A stretch of DNA of 49,477 bases, from the NCBI GenBank assembly GCA_030523765.1, contig JAUNHX010000015.1, positions 1 through 49,477 on the forward strand, written 5' to 3'. Under the pieces are notes generated by a model, which was not told where the DNA came from, did no database searches, and worked only from the letters and a program-made list of their open reading frames with translations. Numbering within the stretch: position 1 is the stretch's first letter; each line of letters opens with the position of its first letter. Source of the DNA: Bacteroidales bacterium (lineage in GTDB: Bacteria; Bacteroidota; Bacteroidia; Bacteroidales; P3). Below are positions 26,033-34,072 of the stretch, piece by piece. A program made the position numbers and the translations under genes.

Positions 26033-27682
26033 TTATTCGAATAGAGATGTGAAGTTGAATTTCACTCCATCGAATAGTCCTTGATCGGATAGTTTGAGTT
26101 CGGGAATAACGGGAAGGCACATGAAAGAGAGGGTCATGAAGGGTGCTGCGAAACGACACCCCTGACTAGCAGCCTGTGCTTTGAGGAGTTGATGGAGACG
26201 GGCCACTTCGTGGGGTGGCTCGTTGGACATAAGTCCAGCTATGGGTAAAGGTAATTCAATACACGATTGTTGATGGCACACACAGAGTCCACCTTCCGAT
26301 TGCACTAGTTTATTGATGGCAGTGATAATATCTTGGTCGCTGCATCCTAATGCAATAATATTGTGGCAATCATGTGCAATGGTGGAGGCGATAGCTCCTT
26401 GTTTAAGTCCGAAACCATGAATGAATGCAACCTGTGGGTGACATTGTGTATAGCGATCGATGACAACGAGTTTGAGGATATCGTTTTCAATATCTGGGAC
26501 TACCTGATTGTTGACTACTAATGGTTTAACTAATTGGCATTGGGTATAAAGAGAGCCTTCATGAGCAACGATTACTTTCATCTGTGCATCGGCATGGGGT
26601 GGAGTGACAATAATATCGTCAGGGGTAAAGTGGGAGGCGTGAAAGTTGTTAGGAAGGGGTCCTACGGGGATGGGGTTATCGACATAAATGGCACTTACTA
26701 CCCCCTGTTGTTTATTGAATACCTCGCAACCATTGATAAAGGTATGTAGTATGTTGAAATCATGAAGATTGTCAACGATAATGAAGTCGGCATTATCACC
26801 TTCGCGTAGGAGTCCATGGTTGAGGTGGTAGTGTTTGACGGGGGTGAGGCAAGCGGCATTGAGAACATTCCATAGAGGGTATCCTTTCGCAAGCGAGCGA
26901 CGGACCAACTGGTTGATATGTCCTTCTCGTAGTTCATCGGCATATTTGTCATCAGTACAGAACATTATCATATTATCGCTCTCGCCTAAAAGGGGAGCAA
27001 GATGTTCAAAGTCACAAGCGGCACTGCCTTCTCGGATCAAGATTTTCATGCCCATCGTTATTCGTTCTCGGGCTTCATCAAGGGTGGTGCATTCATGATC
27101 GGTAGTGATGTCTTCCTTGATATAATGGAGGATATCGTTGCCTGTAACTCCAGGGGCATGACCATCGATGGGTTTGCCTTCATTATGGGCAGCTTCGAGT
27201 TTACCCATCAGATCGGGGTCATGGTTCAGTACACCAGGCACATTCATAACTTCGGCAAGACCGTAGATGTCATCGCGTTTTAACAGTTCAGCAACTATTG
27301 TTGCGTTCAACTTGGCTCCAGAGGTCTCGAAGGGGGTGGCAGGAACGCAGGAGGGGGCTCCGAAATGGAAATGAAATCGTACTCTCTTGGCATTCTCGAT
27401 CATGAAATCGATACCAGCTACACCCATAACGTTAGCGATTTCATGAGGATCACAAACACATGCTATGGTTCCTTGACGAACGGCTAGTGGGGCGAAATGT
27501 TCGGGGGTGAGGAGAGAACTCTCGATGTGAATATGGCTATCGACAAAACCAGGCATAGCGTAAGGGGCATCTTTCGGAAGAGGTTGACTAAGTTTTTTTA
27601 GTTGTTCGATTTTTCCACTTCGAATAATGATGTCGGCATCGAAAATGGTTTGGTTAATGATATCAATTATATGTGCTTTCAT
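26033..27682 (-). CDS. ade: Adenine deaminase
   Basis: The ATG at 27682 (residue 9 of the longest frame) is preferred because the homologous N-terminus begins MKAHIIDIINQTIF. About 549 residues, the usual size of the microbial amidohydrolase-type Ade (not the eukaryotic-like Add family). Converts adenine to hypoxanthine. Metal ligands are in MPGFVDSHIHIESS; VCDPHEIANVMG, EVMNVPGVL, DGHAPGVTG and TTDHECT follow. The C-terminal domain has GFGLKQGAIASTIAHDCHN. It begins 49 bp downstream of the fucosidase gene, so purine salvage and fucosidase appear cotranscribed, a pairing without obvious functional logic. Confidence 0.93.
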   Translation of the reverse strand: MKAHIIDIINQTIFDADIIIRSGKIEQLKKLSQPLPKDAPYAMPGFVDSHIHIESSLLTPEHFAPLAVRQGTIACVCDPHEIANVMGVAGIDFMIENAKRVRFHFHFGAPSCVPATPFETSGAKLNATIVAELLKRDDIYGLAEVMNVPGVLNHDPDLMGKLEAAHNEGKPIDGHAPGVTGNDILHYIKEDITTDHECTTLDEARERITMGMKILIREGSAACDFEHLAPLLGESDNMIMFCTDDKYADELREGHINQLVRRSLAKGYPLWNVLNAACLTPVKHYHLNHGLLREGDNADFIIVDNLHDFNILHTFINGCEVFNKQQGVVSAIYVDNPIPVGPLPNNFHASHFTPDDIIVTPPHADAQMKVIVAHEGSLYTQCQLVKPLVVNNQVVPDIENDILKLVVIDRYTQCHPQVAFIHGFGLKQGAIASTIAHDCHNIIALGCSDQDIITAINKLVQSEGGLCVCHQQSCIELPLPIAGLMSNEPPHEVARLHQLLKAQAASQGCRFAAPFMTLSFMCLPVIPELKLSDQGLFDGVKFNFTSLFE

Positions 27683-27731
27683 GATTAAAGGGGCTAGATA
27701 AAACAAGTTTGTTTAATTATTTGTTTCGTGT

Positions 27732-29195
27732 TTATAAATTGGACACTTCGCTATCGGTGAGGTATTTATCGTAATAAAGTCCCATCTCGCTCAGTACGGG
27801 ACAGGCGCGACTTTGATCAATGAAGATCCGTATGCCATTGGTGGTGAGGGTGGGGAGGATAACGATGCGTTTGTAGCCTACTGTGGTTTCGGTAGCTACG
27901 GTTTTCCACTTTCCATCATTGTCTAGGATCTCAATATGGAAACGCTCAATACGTTGCCCAAGGGGTATATATTCTTGAAGCACAACGCGGTTAAAGGTGA
28001 CAGGTTGGGTAAAGGATACTTCGATTAGATCGTTTGTTTGTCCTTCGCGAGTAGCGTAGTAGGTGTTGTAGTCTTGGTCAGTAAGGTGGGACGTTCCGAA
28101 GCGACGTCCTCGAGCGTGTTCGGAGATAAAAGTGCCTCGAAGCAACAGATTTTGGGCAAATATATCATTCAGTGCTTTGCGCAACTCAACCAATCGTATG
28201 GAATCTTCTGCTGGGATAAGACCTCGTGTGTCGGGAGGTACATTAAGCAACAGCAGGGAGTTGCGTCCTACGCTTGTGTAATAGATGCGGAGTAGCGTTT
28301 TGAGACTTTTGGGGTGTTCAGAGGGACGATAGAACCAACCATCGCGTATCGATACATCAGTTTCGGCTGGAATCCAGTGTGTTCCATTTCGATTACCCTG
28401 ATTGAGGGTATCGGTGGAGGGAGCTCCTGCACCAGGGGTAAAACCATCTATATCAAGGGTGGACCAACAAGTGCGACCTGCAGCTCCACTTTCGTTGCCA
28501 ACCCAGCGACATCCAGGTCCAATATCGCTGAAGATGAGGGCTTGGGGGTGTTTTTCGAGAACGAGATTGTTGAATTTTTCCCAATCGTAAGTCTGTTTCT
28601 TACCATTAGGACCTTCTCCGTTAGCTCCATCAAACCACTGCTCGAAGATAGGACCATAGTGGTCATGGGCTGAACTGAGGGTTGCAAGGAATTGTTGGTT
28701 ATATTCAGGGGTGCCGTAGGTGGGGTCATTGCGATCCCAAGGTGAAATATAGATACCGAAGGCTAGTTGGCCTTCGTGGCAGGCGTTACTCAATTCTTTC
28801 AAAACATCGCCCTTACCATTACGCCAACTGCTCTGTGCCACAGTATGTTGACTGCATGGATTAGGCCATAAACAGAACCCATCATGGTGTTTGGCAGTGA
28901 GGATTATTCCTTTCATACCTGCTTGTTGTGCTACTGCCACCCATTGATGACAATCTAGTTGAGTGGGGGCGAAGAGATCTTCCGCTTCGGTGCCATCTCC
29001 CCATTCGTTTCCAGAGAAGGTGTTGGGTCCGAAATGGCAAAACATATTCATCTCCATTTGTTGCCAGGCCACCTGTGATGGAGTAGGGAGGGGTCCGTAG
29101 GGTAGGGGAGGTTGCACATCACAACTGAGGACGAATGAAGATACGATGGCGATTATCGAAAAGAGAGTCAGACTATTAGATGTTCTTTTTTGCAT
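27732..29195 (-). CDS. Alpha-L-fucosidase, GH29, lipoprotein
   Basis: 487 residues. Lipoprotein signal with FVLSC (Cys25), so probably anchored in the outer membrane or periplasm. The GH29 barrel spans about 30-340: HFGPNTFSGNEWG, TAKHHDGFCLWP with the two conserved histidines (103-104), and FEQWFDGANGEG, where Asp189 is the likely nucleophile. Residues about 350-480 resemble a discoidin (F5/8 type C) carbohydrate-binding domain. It would release alpha-L-fucose from host or plant glycans. No SusC/SusD pair or fucose-use genes are adjacent, so it is an orphan glycosidase. Promoter at 29391-29421. Confidence 0.9.
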   Translation of the reverse strand: MQKRTSNSLTLFSIIAIVSSFVLSCDVQPPLPYGPLPTPSQVAWQQMEMNMFCHFGPNTFSGNEWGDGTEAEDLFAPTQLDCHQWVAVAQQAGMKGIILTAKHHDGFCLWPNPCSQHTVAQSSWRNGKGDVLKELSNACHEGQLAFGIYISPWDRNDPTYGTPEYNQQFLATLSSAHDHYGPIFEQWFDGANGEGPNGKKQTYDWEKFNNLVLEKHPQALIFSDIGPGCRWVGNESGAAGRTCWSTLDIDGFTPGAGAPSTDTLNQGNRNGTHWIPAETDVSIRDGWFYRPSEHPKSLKTLLRIYYTSVGRNSLLLLNVPPDTRGLIPAEDSIRLVELRKALNDIFAQNLLLRGTFISEHARGRRFGTSHLTDQDYNTYYATREGQTNDLIEVSFTQPVTFNRVVLQEYIPLGQRIERFHIEILDNDGKWKTVATETTVGYKRIVILPTLTTNGIRIFIDQSRACPVLSEMGLYYDKYLTDSEVSNL

Positions 29196-29552
29196 TACTA
29201 TTTAAACAATTAAAGTTATTATAGTTTTTTTTGACTAATGATTATTGTATTATATCATCTGTTTGACTATATTAGTGAATGGGTTAGTTTAATGAGTGTG
29301 AAGTTAGTTGTGTGGTTTGTGTCATTGATAAAAGAATGAAACTATTGGTTGTCAATCCTTTTATGAAAAAGGATGAGATGATTGATTTTGCAAAAATAGA
29401 TAATTTTCTGGAATGTTGCAATAGTAAGTGCAAGAAAAAGAGCAATACGACAGAACTCTTGGGGAAATAAATTGTAAATATTAATATAAACTAATACTTG
29501 AATATATTGATATTAATATTCAGTATTTTAATGATTTAATTTATATAAAACT
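29196..29552. other. AT-rich spacer upstream of the fucosidase gene
   Basis: No gene seen in these 357 bases. It contains the minus-strand promoter at 29391-29421, a long leader of about 190 nt and an 8-bp inverted repeat (ATCCTTTT ... AAAAGGAT, about 29355-29373) just downstream of the promoter, a possible operator or leader hairpin. Confidence 0.5.
29391..29421 (-). promoter_or_regulatory. Bacteroides-type promoter for fucosidase-ade
   Basis: On the minus strand TTG (29421-29419), 20 bp, TATTTTTG (29398-29391). Confidence 0.6.
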
Positions 29553-30695
29553 TTATTCTTGTGGATTGAAAGCGTTGGCTATTTCTAAGAATAATTGGGC
29601 TGTAGGTCTAATAATTTGGTCGGGGAAATCGTAGTCGGGATGGTGAAGTTCTACATGATCTTCTCCCGATCCTATACCCATCATAGCACCAGGGTATACC
29701 ATTAAATAGTCAGCAAAATCTTCGCTCCAACGGAAGGGTCGTTCTTCTTGATGGATGGAGAGGTGTAGAGAATGGGCAAGATGCTGTATACGAACTACTT
29801 GCTGGAGATGATTTTCAGTGGCATAGAAGGGTTCACGCAGCTCAATATCGACTTTAAGTTGTTGGTTTTGAGACACTTCATTGGTGATGGATCGAGCAGT
29901 TTGGAGCAACCATTCCATCGTTTCGTTGGTATAGGCACGGAGGGTGAAAGCTAGTGAAGCTTCGCCTGCCGAGGTGCCAAAGGCTTCGCTACCACAACGG
30001 ATATAGATGGGAGTAGACTGCGAGAAACTTTTTATATCGTTGATGTTTACGTGATTAAAGGTGTCAAATCGCTGTATGAGTTGACTTATGGCTAGAGCAG
30101 GATTAATTCCTTTCTCGGGTGTTGAGGCATGAGTTTGTCGTCCATGAAGATGAATGATGAAGCCTGATGAGGCTGCAGCAAAGGTATTGGGAATCAGTAC
30201 CAGTTGGTTGAGGGGATAACCAGGTAGGTTATGGATAGCATATATTGCCCGTATGTCATATTGCTTTAAGATGCCGCTTTGGAGGATTTTCTTCGATCCA
30301 AGTCCTGTCTCTTCTTCAGGTTGAAAGATTAGGATGACGGTATTGCGACAAGCATGTAGATGTTGGGCTAGTTCGAGCAGTATGGCAGTATGCCCGTCAT
30401 GTCCACATTTATGTCCTATATTTTGATTAACAGAACGATAGGGTAGGGAGTTCTGCTCTTGTATAGGTAGGGCATCGATATCGGCCCGGAATGCTACTGC
30501 AGGAGCGGAAAGATCTTGACCGAAAACAGCAATCACGCCATAGGCTTCATGCTGAGGGGTGCTACCTACATGGGTGTATATTTTTAGTGGATGGAGTTGT
30601 GTTAGCTCCTTGACAATCAGATCATGGGTATTCTTCTCACAACCTGATAGTTCGGGATGCTGATGGAGAAGATGTCTTATTTCAGTTGTTTCCAT
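29553..30695 (-). CDS. M20-family amidohydrolase (N-acyl-amino-acid hydrolase type)
   Basis: 380 residues, no signal peptide. Motifs: IRHLLHQHPELSGCE, AFRADIDALPI, GHKCGHDGHTA (metal ligands) and FQPEEETGLGSKKIL with the catalytic Glu pair. The lid/dimerisation domain is about 180-290. These zinc enzymes cleave N-acyl amino acids or small amides; the substrate is not readable. Its start overlaps the end of the MurD-family gene by 14 bp, so they are translationally close and cotranscribed. Confidence 0.88.
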   Translation of the reverse strand: METTEIRHLLHQHPELSGCEKNTHDLIVKELTQLHPLKIYTHVGSTPQHEAYGVIAVFGQDLSAPAVAFRADIDALPIQEQNSLPYRSVNQNIGHKCGHDGHTAILLELAQHLHACRNTVILIFQPEEETGLGSKKILQSGILKQYDIRAIYAIHNLPGYPLNQLVLIPNTFAAASSGFIIHLHGRQTHASTPEKGINPALAISQLIQRFDTFNHVNINDIKSFSQSTPIYIRCGSEAFGTSAGEASLAFTLRAYTNETMEWLLQTARSITNEVSQNQQLKVDIELREPFYATENHLQQVVRIQHLAHSLHLSIHQEERPFRWSEDFADYLMVYPGAMMGIGSGEDHVELHHPDYDFPDQIIRPTAQLFLEIANAFNPQE

Positions 30696-31977
30696 AGCGT
30701 TTTACTAGTTCTTTGAAGGTAGAGCCGCGTTGTTCAAAGTTTTTGAAAGCATCGTAACTAGCTGCAGCAGGGGAGAGGAGACAGATATGGTCTGAGGCAG
30801 TATGCTCAAAACACCAAGGAATGATTTTCTCATAATCGTTTTCGTAGAGGATGTTGCGATGATTATCGATACCTGATTGGTGGATCATCGTTCCTATTCG
30901 TTGACCAGCTTTTCCTATCAAAACGATATTTCGGAGGGGTTGATGTTGGATGAATGCAACCAACGGGGCGTAGTCAATGCCACGATCGAATCCACCTAGA
31001 ATCACAGTATCAACTCGTTGAAGGGAGGTAATGGCAGCAATGCATGCGGCAGGAATGGTGGAGATAGAGTCATTGAAAAAGGTAATGCCTTTAAAAGTTC
31101 CAACCTCTTCTAAACGATGTTCAAGTCCATGGAAAAGACTGAGGGCTTGATCAAAGGTGCTATCGTCAACGCCCCAATCCTGTGTGGCAAGACGGGCCAC
31201 CACGATATTACTGAGGTTATGGTCGCCTTGAAGATGGGAAGGGTGATGACGTAAGTTTTGAGCCATAGGGCTGTGTAGACTATAGGGAGTGATAGTTCCT
31301 TTTATGGATGCCCGATGCTGCGCAACCAATTGGTTGAGTGTGCAGTTGTCTTCACAGAAGAAGAAGTGATCGCCTGCCTGTTGATGGAGGGCTATCTGTA
31401 GCTTGGCCATTTGGTAATCTACGTAGGAATGGTAGTGGTCAAGGTGTTCTTCGAAAAGGTTTAAGAGGATGGCAGTATGGGGTGCTCTGTGGATATTTTC
31501 CAATTGGTGGCATGAGAATTCAGCAACGATAGGAGTGTCTTTATCAATTTGATCGACAATATCAAAAAGAGGAATCCCCATATTGCCCGCCATGAGCGTA
31601 TGGGGATTATGAAGTTGCATTGCAGTGGCTATCAGGTTAGTAGTGGTACTTTTACCTTTGGTACCGGTAACACCGATTGTTTGGGGTGCATAAACCTGAA
31701 GAAAAAGATCGGTTTGCGAGGTGATAGTATTGAGATCGCAGTGTCCTTCAAAAACAAAGGTGGGTATACCTGGCGATTTGATAATTAGGTCGTAGTTTTT
31801 TTCAGCCTCTTGTTGGATTTGTTCGTTGCCTTCAGCTATAGTGATATTGGCTTGGGGTAACAATAGGCGTATCAGTTTTTCGCTGCTTTTGCCTTCACGT
31901 CCATATCCTGCAAGGAGAATACGACGACCTGTTAGCAATCGAACTAATTCTTCACCCTTGTATATTGTTTTGTTCAT
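30682..31977 (-). CDS. murD: MurD-family UDP-MurNAc-alanine glutamate ligase
   Basis: I start at 31977 (MNKTIYKGEELV, residue 16 of the longest frame), overlapping the previous gene by 26 bp. About 431 residues. N-terminal Rossmann segment with LLAGYGREGKSS, P-loop VTGTKGKSTT, NLFEEHLDHYHSY, and DSISTIPAA in the ligase core. The GYGREGKSS variant and the ITSQTDLFL segment resemble a divergent MurD branch rather than the usual dcw-cluster enzyme. No other mur or fts gene is nearby, so this may be a second MurD-like ligase. Its position in a pyrimidine operon is unusual. Ligase family is sure; exact amino-acid substrate is not. Confidence 0.8.
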   Translation of the reverse strand: MNKTIYKGEELVRLLTGRRILLAGYGREGKSSEKLIRLLLPQANITIAEGNEQIQQEAEKNYDLIIKSPGIPTFVFEGHCDLNTITSQTDLFLQVYAPQTIGVTGTKGKSTTTNLIATAMQLHNPHTLMAGNMGIPLFDIVDQIDKDTPIVAEFSCHQLENIHRAPHTAILLNLFEEHLDHYHSYVDYQMAKLQIALHQQAGDHFFFCEDNCTLNQLVAQHRASIKGTITPYSLHSPMAQNLRHHPSHLQGDHNLSNIVVARLATQDWGVDDSTFDQALSLFHGLEHRLEEVGTFKGITFFNDSISTIPAACIAAITSLQRVDTVILGGFDRGIDYAPLVAFIQHQPLRNIVLIGKAGQRIGTMIHQSGIDNHRNILYENDYEKIIPWCFEHTASDHICLLSPAAASYDAFKNFEQRGSTFKELVKRYGNN

Positions 31978-32365
31978 CTTTTTTCTCTTTGCTCTGACTG
32001 CGGATAAGTGCGAGCAGTTCAATCACTTCGAAGGTTGTGAATACCACATAAGCTATTAGGAATGTTATGGTAAACAATTTGGCCTGCTGCAGATGGGTAT
32101 ACATATAAACGAAGAGAACTACTAGATGGAGCATTAATATGCCTACAGTAACACCAAAGAAGATCTTGATAAAATCGCGTGGATCTTTCATGAGTGCTTT
32201 GGCTATGATGTTGTGCTGCAAGGCTGTAATGATAGCGAAGTACAGCACAAGGAGGGTCATAGCAACAAGGTAACTAGGACGAGCGAAAAGGAACACACCG
32301 AGGGTGGCTATCAAGCCGAGAGCCGATAAGATACCCAGATGGGTATAGTATTTCTTCAGATTCAT
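31952..32365 (-). CDS. Small membrane protein, four predicted helices
   Basis: 137 residues, not recognised. Four hydrophobic segments at about 10-28, 33-54, 68-90 and 97-118, then a charged tail (SQSKEKKDEQ). Size and layout are like ATP-synthase subunit I proteins, but the atp operon is not here, so I make no functional call. The gene starts 18 bp after pyrI and overlaps the MurD-family gene, placing it within the pyrBI transcription unit. Confidence 0.75.
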   Translation of the reverse strand: MNLKKYYTHLGILSALGLIATLGVFLFARPSYLVAMTLLVLYFAIITALQHNIIAKALMKDPRDFIKIFFGVTVGILMLHLVVLFVYMYTHLQQAKLFTITFLIAYVVFTTFEVIELLALIRSQSKEKKDEQNNIQG

Positions 32366-32383
32366 TAGCGTGGATCGTTTTTA

Positions 32384-32842
32384 TTAATCGAAATGCAAAC
32401 CCTCTGCGGTAGTGAATTTCTCGCAGTAATGACACTTCAGTTTGATATTCTCTTTGTCAACAACATCAAACTTGGTAGTGATTGTTTCGTGGTTGGTTAT
32501 GCACATGGGGTTCATGCATTTGATGATACCTTCAATCTGATCGGGGATTTCAGCATCAAGTTTGCTAATTACCTCATAATCTTTGATGGTAACGATCGTA
32601 GCCATAGGAGCGACAAGGGCAATCATGCTGATCTCCTCTTTCGAGAAGTGGCGATTTTTGACCTTGATGATACCTTTGCGGTTAAATTTCTTGCTAGAGA
32701 GATTGTTTCCAATAAGCACTTCGTCTTCGTATTTTTCCAGACCCAACAGATGGATTACTTGGTATACGGCATTGGTGGGAATATGATCGATGACGGTTCC
32801 GTTCTGAATGGCAGGAACAACCATTTCTGTCTTCTTATCCAT
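32384..32842 (-). CDS. pyrI: Aspartate carbamoyltransferase regulatory subunit
   Basis: 152 residues. N-terminal allosteric domain (about 8-100) with KGIIKVKNRHFSKEE; C-terminal zinc domain with Cys109, Cys114, Cys137 and Cys140 (CMNPMC and CHYC), all four ligands present. PyrI binds CTP/ATP and holds the PyrB trimers in the allosteric holoenzyme. It is 59 bp downstream of pyrB. Confidence 0.97.
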   Translation of the reverse strand: MDKKTEMVVPAIQNGTVIDHIPTNAVYQVIHLLGLEKYEDEVLIGNNLSSKKFNRKGIIKVKNRHFSKEEISMIALVAPMATIVTIKDYEVISKLDAEIPDQIEGIIKCMNPMCITNHETITTKFDVVDKENIKLKCHYCEKFTTAEGLHFD

Positions 32843-32901
32843 ATATTTTATATTTTGAAGGTTCGATAATGATGATTTTATACTTTTGGGCAGAAAGCTG
32901 A

Positions 32902-33819
32902 TTATCTTACACCGAGGATAGCAGCCATGAGAGCCTGACGGACATATACACCATTTTGTGCCTGTTGGAAGTAGTAGGCATATGGGGTCTTGTCTACATC
33001 GGTAGTAATCTCATTGACACGGGGTAGGGGATGGAGGATTCGCATATTCTCCTTGCAACCTTCAAGCATATCGGCAGTGAGAATGCAGCTATCCTTAACA
33101 CGCTCATATTCCAGTGGATCGGGGAAGCGTTCACGTTGAACACGAGTCATATAGATAATATCGGCAGTAGGAATAATATCCTTCAAGTCGGTGTATTGAT
33201 AGTACTTCAAACCTGAGTTTTTGATGCTCATCTTCACTGAACTAGGAAGTTTCAGTTCAACAGGCGAAACCAAGTGGAAGGTGGCATTGAAGTTGCACAT
33301 AGCTTGAACTAGCGAGTGGACAGTACGTCCATATTTAAGGTCGCCAACACAAGCGATCTGCAGGTTGTTGAGGGTACCTTGAGTTTTGCGGATGCTGTAA
33401 AGGTCGAGCATACACTGGGTGGGATGCTGGTTGGCACCATCGCCTGCGTTGATAACGGGAACCGTTGCCACTTCGCTAGCATAGCGAGCCGAGCCCTCTT
33501 TGGGATTGCGCATCACGATGAGATCGCTATAGGAGCTGACCATCGTGATAGTGTCGTGAAGCGATTCGCCTTTTTGGACACTGGTGGCAGCTGGGTTAGA
33601 GAATCCAATGACACGTGCGCCCAGTTGGTTGGCAGCACTCTCGAAGCTGAGACGGGTGCGGGTAGAAGGCTCGAAGAAAAGGGTGGCAACCACCTTGTCG
33701 CTCAAGATGGGCTGCTTAGGATTCTTCTCAAAATCCTCAGCAATGTCAAGCACCTGGATGTATTCATCCTTGTTGAAGTCGGTGATCGAGATGAGGTTTC
33801 TTCCTTTTAAATTGCTCAT
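32902..33819 (-). CDS. pyrB: Aspartate carbamoyltransferase catalytic subunit
   Basis: 305 residues. Makes N-carbamoyl-L-aspartate from carbamoyl phosphate and aspartate, the committed step of pyrimidine synthesis. Carbamoyl-phosphate loop PSTRTR at 51-56; GDGANQHPTQCMLDLYSI binds substrate; HPLPRVNEI near the C-terminus closes the site. It is first in a run of five genes (pyrB, pyrI, membrane protein, murD-like, M20). Upstream lie a promoter (34023-34051), a short leader ORF (33849-33956) and a terminator hairpin (33890-33916), which suggests transcription attenuation. Confidence 0.97.
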   Translation of the reverse strand: MSNLKGRNLISITDFNKDEYIQVLDIAEDFEKNPKQPILSDKVVATLFFEPSTRTRLSFESAANQLGARVIGFSNPAATSVQKGESLHDTITMVSSYSDLIVMRNPKEGSARYASEVATVPVINAGDGANQHPTQCMLDLYSIRKTQGTLNNLQIACVGDLKYGRTVHSLVQAMCNFNATFHLVSPVELKLPSSVKMSIKNSGLKYYQYTDLKDIIPTADIIYMTRVQRERFPDPLEYERVKDSCILTADMLEGCKENMRILHPLPRVNEITTDVDKTPYAYYFQQAQNGVYVRQALMAAILGVR

Positions 33820-33848
33820 GGTTCTATATTTTTAATGTTTTATTATTC

Positions 33849-33956
33849 TCAAGTTGTAGTTTTAGGTTGCGATAGGGTAGGTCTCTTATAAAAAAAGCGA
33901 CTAACGAAAGTCGCTTCTAAAAAAATCAATATCTCATAACTGCCACATGTAGGCAT
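33849..33956 (-). CDS. Putative 35-residue pyrB leader peptide
   Basis: Minus-strand ORF starting with ATG (33956-33954) and ending TGA (33851-33849), 29 bp before pyrB. The first residues read MPTCGSYEILIFLEATF. It begins upstream of the terminator hairpin, reads through it and stops beyond it, the same relation as pyrL to the E. coli pyrBI attenuator. A run of seven Ts lies just ahead of the hairpin and another just behind it. Translation is unproven; the ORF could be chance. Confidence 0.4.
   Translation of the reverse strand: MPTCGSYEILIFLEATFVSRFFYKRPTLSQPKTTT
33890..33916 (-). terminator. Terminator hairpin in the pyrB leader (candidate attenuator)
   Basis: Stem AGCGACT (33896-33902) with AGTCGCT (33909-33915), extended by one A-T pair, 6-nt loop. 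On the minus strand it is followed by an uninterrupted T run. It lies 157 bp beyond the stop of the TPR gene but only about 70 bp ahead of pyrB and downstream of a promoter, so attenuation is at least as likely as simple termination of the upstream gene. Confidence 0.8.
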
Positions 33957-34022
33957 TCCGAATGTGTGATCCTTTATGTTACAGTTACTTCTCAATTTGA
34001 TGGTTGTTTTTTTATCTTTCTG

Positions 34023-34051
34023 CAAAGTTACACTTTTTTTTTATTTTGCAA
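34023..34051 (-). promoter_or_regulatory. Bacteroides-type promoter for pyrBI
   Basis: On the minus strand TTG (34051-34049), 18 bp including an A tract, TAACTTTG (34030-34023). It would start a leader of about 195 nt before pyrB. Downstream, TAACTG and CAGTTA (about 33940-33985) can pair around a further inverted repeat (CACAT/ATGTG), so the leader is likely structured. Confidence 0.6.
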
Positions 34052-34072
34052 GAAATTTTTTCTAAAAATTTA

